DNA of 64,000 nt from DASRBN01 sp035294305 (GTDB lineage: Bacteria; Chloroflexota; Ktedonobacteria; Ktedonobacterales; Ktedonobacteraceae): NCBI GenBank assembly GCA_035294305.1, contig DATGLD010000030.1, forward strand, positions 248,001-312,000, given 5' to 3'. How positions within the stretch are numbered: the first letter of the stretch is position 1; each line of letters begins with the position of its first letter. Below are positions 60,887 through 64,000 of this stretch, in pieces. The notes beneath the pieces are model-generated. The model saw only the letters and a list, made by a program, of their open reading frames with translations, did not search any database and was not told the origin of the DNA. The translations under genes were made by a program, and so were the position numbers.

Positions 60887-61723
60887 TTGCAAGGACATCT
60901 ACAACGACCTCGTATAGATCGAATCGAGAACATCATCGTCGTGGGCAGTGGCAAGGGTGGGGTAGGGAAATCTACCATCAGCGTCAACCTGGCGGTTGCG
61001 CTGGCAAAACGTGGCGCGCGCGTCGGTTTGCTTGATGGGGATGCCTATGGTCCCAGTGTGCCGATGATGCTCGGCGTGCGCAAACGCAGCACTGGCCAGG
61101 GATGGAAGGCCACGTTACCTTTGGGGCAACGAGGAGAATTGACCTCTGAGCAGATGATCCAACCGTTAGTGCGCTACGGTGTCAAAGTGATGTCGGTCGG
61201 ATTCTTTATTGGCGAGGAGCAGGCAGTTGCTCCCATGCCCGATGTGCTGGGTGTGCTTATTCGCCAGCTTCTCTACACGGTCTGTTGGGGGTCGCTCGAC
61301 TACCTGATTATTGATTTGCCGCCCGGCAACGGCGAGCCGCAGGCCACGTTATGCCGCGAACTGCATCTGGATGGCGCCATCCTCGTCACCACGCCGCAGG
61401 ATATTGCGCGCATTGATACCGCGAAAGGTCTTGGGATGTTTCAGAGCGCCGCAGTCCCTGTACTTGGCCTGGTACAAAATATGAGTGGCTTCGTCTGTCC
61501 CCACTGCGGCAATCACATCGAGGTCTTCCCGGCCAGCCCCGAATATCGTGCCTTGCTCGATGAGTTGCCCCTGCTGGGAGCTATTCCCCTTGATCCCGCC
61601 ACGGCAATAAGCGGTGATAAGGGCCAGCCGGTAGTGGTCAGGATGCCGGAGTCGGCGGTTGCGCAGGCTTTTGAGTGTATCGCAGAGAAAGTTGTGAAAG
61701 CCCTTAACGTCACAATTCCTTGA
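60887..61723 (+). CDS. mrp: Mrp/ApbC iron-sulfur cluster carrier ATPase
   Basis: 278 residues, starting at TTG 60887 with GGAG 8 bases upstream. Deviant Walker A VVGSGKGGVGKSTISVNLAVALAKRG; LLDGDAYGPSVPMMLGV; Walker B LDYLIIDLPPGNGEPQ; and the CxxC pair VQNMSGFVCPHCGNHIEVF that holds the bridging [4Fe-4S] cluster in this family. The N-terminal domain of long Mrp proteins is absent. Compare the shorter relative at 18787-19563, which lacks the CxxC pair. Confidence 0.93.
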   Translation: MQGHLQRPRIDRIENIIVVGSGKGGVGKSTISVNLAVALAKRGARVGLLDGDAYGPSVPMMLGVRKRSTGQGWKATLPLGQRGELTSEQMIQPLVRYGVKVMSVGFFIGEEQAVAPMPDVLGVLIRQLLYTVCWGSLDYLIIDLPPGNGEPQATLCRELHLDGAILVTTPQDIARIDTAKGLGMFQSAAVPVLGLVQNMSGFVCPHCGNHIEVFPASPEYRALLDELPLLGAIPLDPATAISGDKGQPVVVRMPESAVAQAFECIAEKVVKALNVTIP

Positions 61724-61997
61724 CTGGAAGCATGTTTCAATATCATGATCTCTCGTTTATTGTCTCACATGATAAAATACGTTTCAATCCCAAACGGGTT
61801 CGGGCAGAGTTCCCTTCGCGCCCCCTCCTTATGGGAAAGTATACCCCCCCATCTAAAAAGGTCAGATGGAGGTACACCGGCGGCAATATCGGCGATTAAT
61901 AGCAAACAGGTGGTGAACAAACTCGCGTATAGCTGCTACTATTAAAAAAACACAAGAGGTGTCGCATGACGTTACACAGTTTTAGAAATGAGCGCCC

Positions 61998-62462
61998 ATG
62001 AAGGAAAAGCTCAAGGGCAGGTTGGCCGGCCTTGCCTTTCGCATCATCGCGCTATTTACCCTGGGACAAATCTCTCCTCTGCTCGGTGCCGGCATAATTA
62101 TCGAACAAGACGGCAAGATATTATTGATAGACCGTTCCGATGGACTGGGGTATACGGTTCCTGGCGGAATTGTGCGTTATCGAGAGACGGTCGAGCAGTG
62201 CGTGCTGCGCGAGGCACGCGAGGAAACGGGTTACAATGTCAAAATAACCGGGCTCGTGGGCGTCTATTCGCGGCGTGATCGAGACCCGCGTTTTCGCGCT
62301 ATAGCCATTGCCTATAAAGGGGCGATCATCGATGGGTCTCCTCATGGCTCCGGCGAAGGTCAACCATGCTGGCGCGCTCCCGAAGAGGTTTTCGGCCACC
62401 TGGCTTTTGACTGCGAAGAGATGCTCAAAGACTATTTAAGCGGGCAACAGCGTTCTACTTAA
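61998..62462 (+). CDS. Nudix hydrolase
   Basis: 154 residues; GCCC precedes ATG without a strong ribosome binding site. The Nudix box is complete in GGIVRYRETVEQCVLREAREETGYNV, following the G(x5)E(x7)REUxEExGU pattern, which binds metal and the substrate diphosphate. The N-terminal segment LAFRIIALFTLGQISPLLGAGIII is unusually hydrophobic. Such enzymes split nucleoside diphosphate derivatives; the substrate is unknown. It lies 18 bases before the nitroreductase and is likely cotranscribed. Confidence 0.93.
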   Translation: MKEKLKGRLAGLAFRIIALFTLGQISPLLGAGIIIEQDGKILLIDRSDGLGYTVPGGIVRYRETVEQCVLREAREETGYNVKITGLVGVYSRRDRDPRFRAIAIAYKGAIIDGSPHGSGEGQPCWRAPEEVFGHLAFDCEEMLKDYLSGQQRST

Positions 62463-62480
62463 TTTAGAAGAGGAAGCAAC

Positions 62481-63077
62481 ATGGAATTCACCCAAGTTGT
62501 GCGCAAACGGCGTATGATTCGTCATTTTACATCCGAACCGGTCGCTCCCGAAGTCATTGATCGCATGCTGGAGCTTGCGCGCCATGCTCCGAGCGCCGGT
62601 TTCACGCAGGGGCAATCGTTTATCGTTGTCACTCGTCCTGACCTGCGCAAAGAGATCGGACGCCTGTGCGGCGAAGAAGAGTATGTCTCGGATGGTTTTC
62701 ATCCATTCGTCTCCGAGGCTCCGGTGCTGCTTATCCCCTGCACCAGCGAGGCAGCCTACCATCGCCGCTACCAGCAGCCGGACAAGATAAAAGAGGATGG
62801 TACCGAAGTCGAATGGCCTGTCCCCTACTGGCACATGGATGTTGGTTGCGCCGTGATGATCCTCTTGCTGGCCGCGGTTGATGAGGGACTTGGCGCTGGC
62901 TTTGCGGGATTTCCCGCCGAATATTTTGCCGAAGCGTGTAGATTGCTGGGCATCCCTGATGAGGTAACGCCTGTTGGCGTCATTCCCATCGGCCACCGCG
63001 CAAAAGATATTCCCTCACCCTCGCTCAAACGTGGCAGAAAGCCCAACGAAGAATATATTCATCGTGAAAAATGGTGA
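62481..63077 (+). CDS. Nitroreductase family protein
   Basis: 198 residues with GAGGAAGC before ATG. The FMN-binding nitroreductase pattern is present: VVRKRRMIRHFTSEPVAPEVIDRMLELARHAPSAGFTQGQ near the N-terminus, and DVGCAVMILLLAAVDEGLGAGFAGFPA in the C-terminal third. These enzymes use NAD(P)H to reduce nitro, quinone or flavin-like compounds. No substrate assigned. It is followed 25 bases later by a metallophosphoesterase on the same strand. Confidence 0.92.
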   Translation: MEFTQVVRKRRMIRHFTSEPVAPEVIDRMLELARHAPSAGFTQGQSFIVVTRPDLRKEIGRLCGEEEYVSDGFHPFVSEAPVLLIPCTSEAAYHRRYQQPDKIKEDGTEVEWPVPYWHMDVGCAVMILLLAAVDEGLGAGFAGFPAEYFAEACRLLGIPDEVTPVGVIPIGHRAKDIPSPSLKRGRKPNEEYIHREKW

Positions 63078-63102
63078 ATGGGTAAAAAGAAAGGACACAG
63101 CA

Positions 63103-63837
63103 ATGCGCCTCGCCCTCATCTCTGATATACATGGCAACGCAGTCGCCCTGGATGCTGTTCTGGACGCTCTTGCGAAGCAGAGGGTAGATTCTATCGTCTG
63201 CCTGGGAGATGTTGCTGCCAGCGGCCCGCAGCCGTGCCAGGTCATCGAGCGTTTGAGATCGATTGGATGTCCTGTCGTGATGGGCAATACGGACGATTGG
63301 CTTCTGGAACCTCAACTGAGGGAGAAAAACGATGATTTTGGCCGGCACTTGCAGGATGTTGAGCTGTGGGACTCGCAGCAACTCTCCTCTGCCGACCGCG
63401 AGTACCTGCGGAGCTTTCAGCCCACACTCGAGATTCCGCTGGTAGATGGTAAGCTGCTGCTCTGCTATCATGGCTCGCCGCGCTCGTATCGCGAGGGCAT
63501 CGTTGCGACAACGCCTGAAGATGAACTGGACCAGATTTTCGCGGGTCAGCAGGCCGCGATTATGGCCGGCGGGCATACCCATATGCAGATGTTCAGGCGC
63601 TACAAAGATGCGCTGATCGTGAATCCTGGCAGCGTGGGTTTGGCTATTGATCGCGTCTCACCATTTGAAGAAATACGCAACGCGGCCTGGGCTGAGTACG
63701 CCATTATCGATGCTGGAAACGGCTTATTGAGTATTGAATTGCATCGCCTCCCATTCGATTTCCAGGTCGTTATTGAGGCTGTACGATTAAGCGGTATGCC
63801 CCATGCTGAATGGTGGATCAGCGAATGGAGCAGGTAG
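63103..63837 (+). CDS. Metallophosphoesterase (YfcE/MJ0936-like)
   Basis: 244 residues from ATG 63103 (AAAGGA 8 bases upstream); an in-frame start at 62974 would overlap the nitroreductase. Dinuclear metal ligands: LALISDIHGN (D and H), IVCLGDVAASG (D), VVMGNTDDW (N), LCYHGSPRSYREG (H) and MAGGHTHMQM (H and H), followed by LIVNPGSVGL. This is the small calcineurin-like phosphoesterase group that often acts on phosphodiesters or nucleotides. Confidence 0.93.
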   Translation: MRLALISDIHGNAVALDAVLDALAKQRVDSIVCLGDVAASGPQPCQVIERLRSIGCPVVMGNTDDWLLEPQLREKNDDFGRHLQDVELWDSQQLSSADREYLRSFQPTLEIPLVDGKLLLCYHGSPRSYREGIVATTPEDELDQIFAGQQAAIMAGGHTHMQMFRRYKDALIVNPGSVGLAIDRVSPFEEIRNAAWAEYAIIDAGNGLLSIELHRLPFDFQVVIEAVRLSGMPHAEWWISEWSR

Positions 63838-63840
63838 AAG

Positions 63841-64000
63841 CTACCTTTTATTATTGCCTTTCTGCACCGTATCCACCACAAACTTGCCCCCGATAATCAG
63901 CGCAGCCACGATGATGCTGAGCGAGAGGCGGTTAGCGGCGCGGTTCATGCTTTTGATTGCTTCATCCAGGTGATCGACTTCCAGGCGCAGCGTGAGCTGG
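63841..64000 (-). CDS. C-terminal end of an AarF/UbiB (ABC1 kinase-like) protein, cut by window edge
   Basis: The stop TAG is at 63841-63843. The last about 50 codons read LTLRLEVDHLDEAIKSMNRAANR, then LSLSIIVAALIIGGKFVVDTV, then a basic tail. The D-x-AANRL motif followed by a hydrophobic membrane segment is how ABC1/UbiB kinases end. The kinase domain lies outside the window. Stop codons of this gene and the metallophosphoesterase are 3 bases apart, pointing at each other. Confidence 0.7.
   Translation of the reverse strand, partial: QLTLRLEVDHLDEAIKSMNRAANRLSLSIIVAALIIGGKFVVDTVQKGNNKR

Overview
The window looks like a chromosomal stretch of a bacterium with roughly 50-55% GC. A Chloroflexota member of the Ktedonobacteria type is my best guess. 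This is inference, not proof. It rests on a gene mix unlike Proteobacteria or Firmicutes, on many intergenic palindromes built on GGGACAG..CTGTCCC and GGTCGCCC cores, and on a CTGAGCGAAGCGAAG-type repeat near 9770, which I associate with Chloroflexota genomes. No rRNA, tRNA, CRISPR array, transposase or phage gene was seen.

Region 1 (1-17.5 kb, extending to about 19.6 kb) is a surface-polysaccharide locus. It holds two PAPS-type sulfotransferases (one cut by the window edge), a Wzy/O-antigen-ligase-like membrane protein, and two Wzz/BY-kinase-type chain-length proteins, one with a destroyed Walker A motif. It also holds three GT4/GT2 glycosyltransferases, two alkaline-phosphatase-superfamily proteins (one apparently catalytically degenerate), a Wzx-like flippase, a MurG-like glycosyltransferase and a MinD/Mrp-type ATPase. 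A lipoprotein with two tandem repeats sits in the middle. Together these could build, modify, export and length-control a sulfated polymer.

Region 2 (19.8-26.5 kb) has a secreted phospholipase C/acid-phosphatase-type phosphoesterase with three C-terminal beta repeats, then a GAF-GAF-PAS histidine kinase and an OmpR-type response regulator.

Region 3 (26.8-36.6 kb) is the most striking regulatory locus. Its order is DUF4388 protein, CheY, CheY, CheW, PilJ/PixJ-like MCP, then a giant CheA with two Hpt domains and a receiver. This matches Pil-Chp (PilG-H-I-J-ChpA) and cyanobacterial Pix/Hmp loci, but no CheR or CheB is present.

Region 4 (36.7-45.8 kb) has leuB, a zinc-ribbon/TPR membrane protein, and a compact four-gene redox operon. 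The operon encodes NuoB, a NuoI-NuoE chimera, a NuoF-like subunit and a NuoG-N/GltD-like/ferredoxin fusion. It resembles a soluble remodelled piece of complex I without NuoC, NuoD or membrane subunits.

Region 5 (45.9-64 kb) is mixed metabolism. It contains a GH1 glycosidase, several small hypothetical proteins, a PRC/BON-like protein, an AAA ATPase and a three-gene redoxin/membrane-protein/Cys-Met PLP operon. It also contains tdh-kbl threonine degradation, a HAD hydrolase, an esterase remnant, a transglutaminase-like protein, a second HAD, Mrp, Nudix, nitroreductase, a metallophosphoesterase and the C-terminal end of an AarF/UbiB protein.
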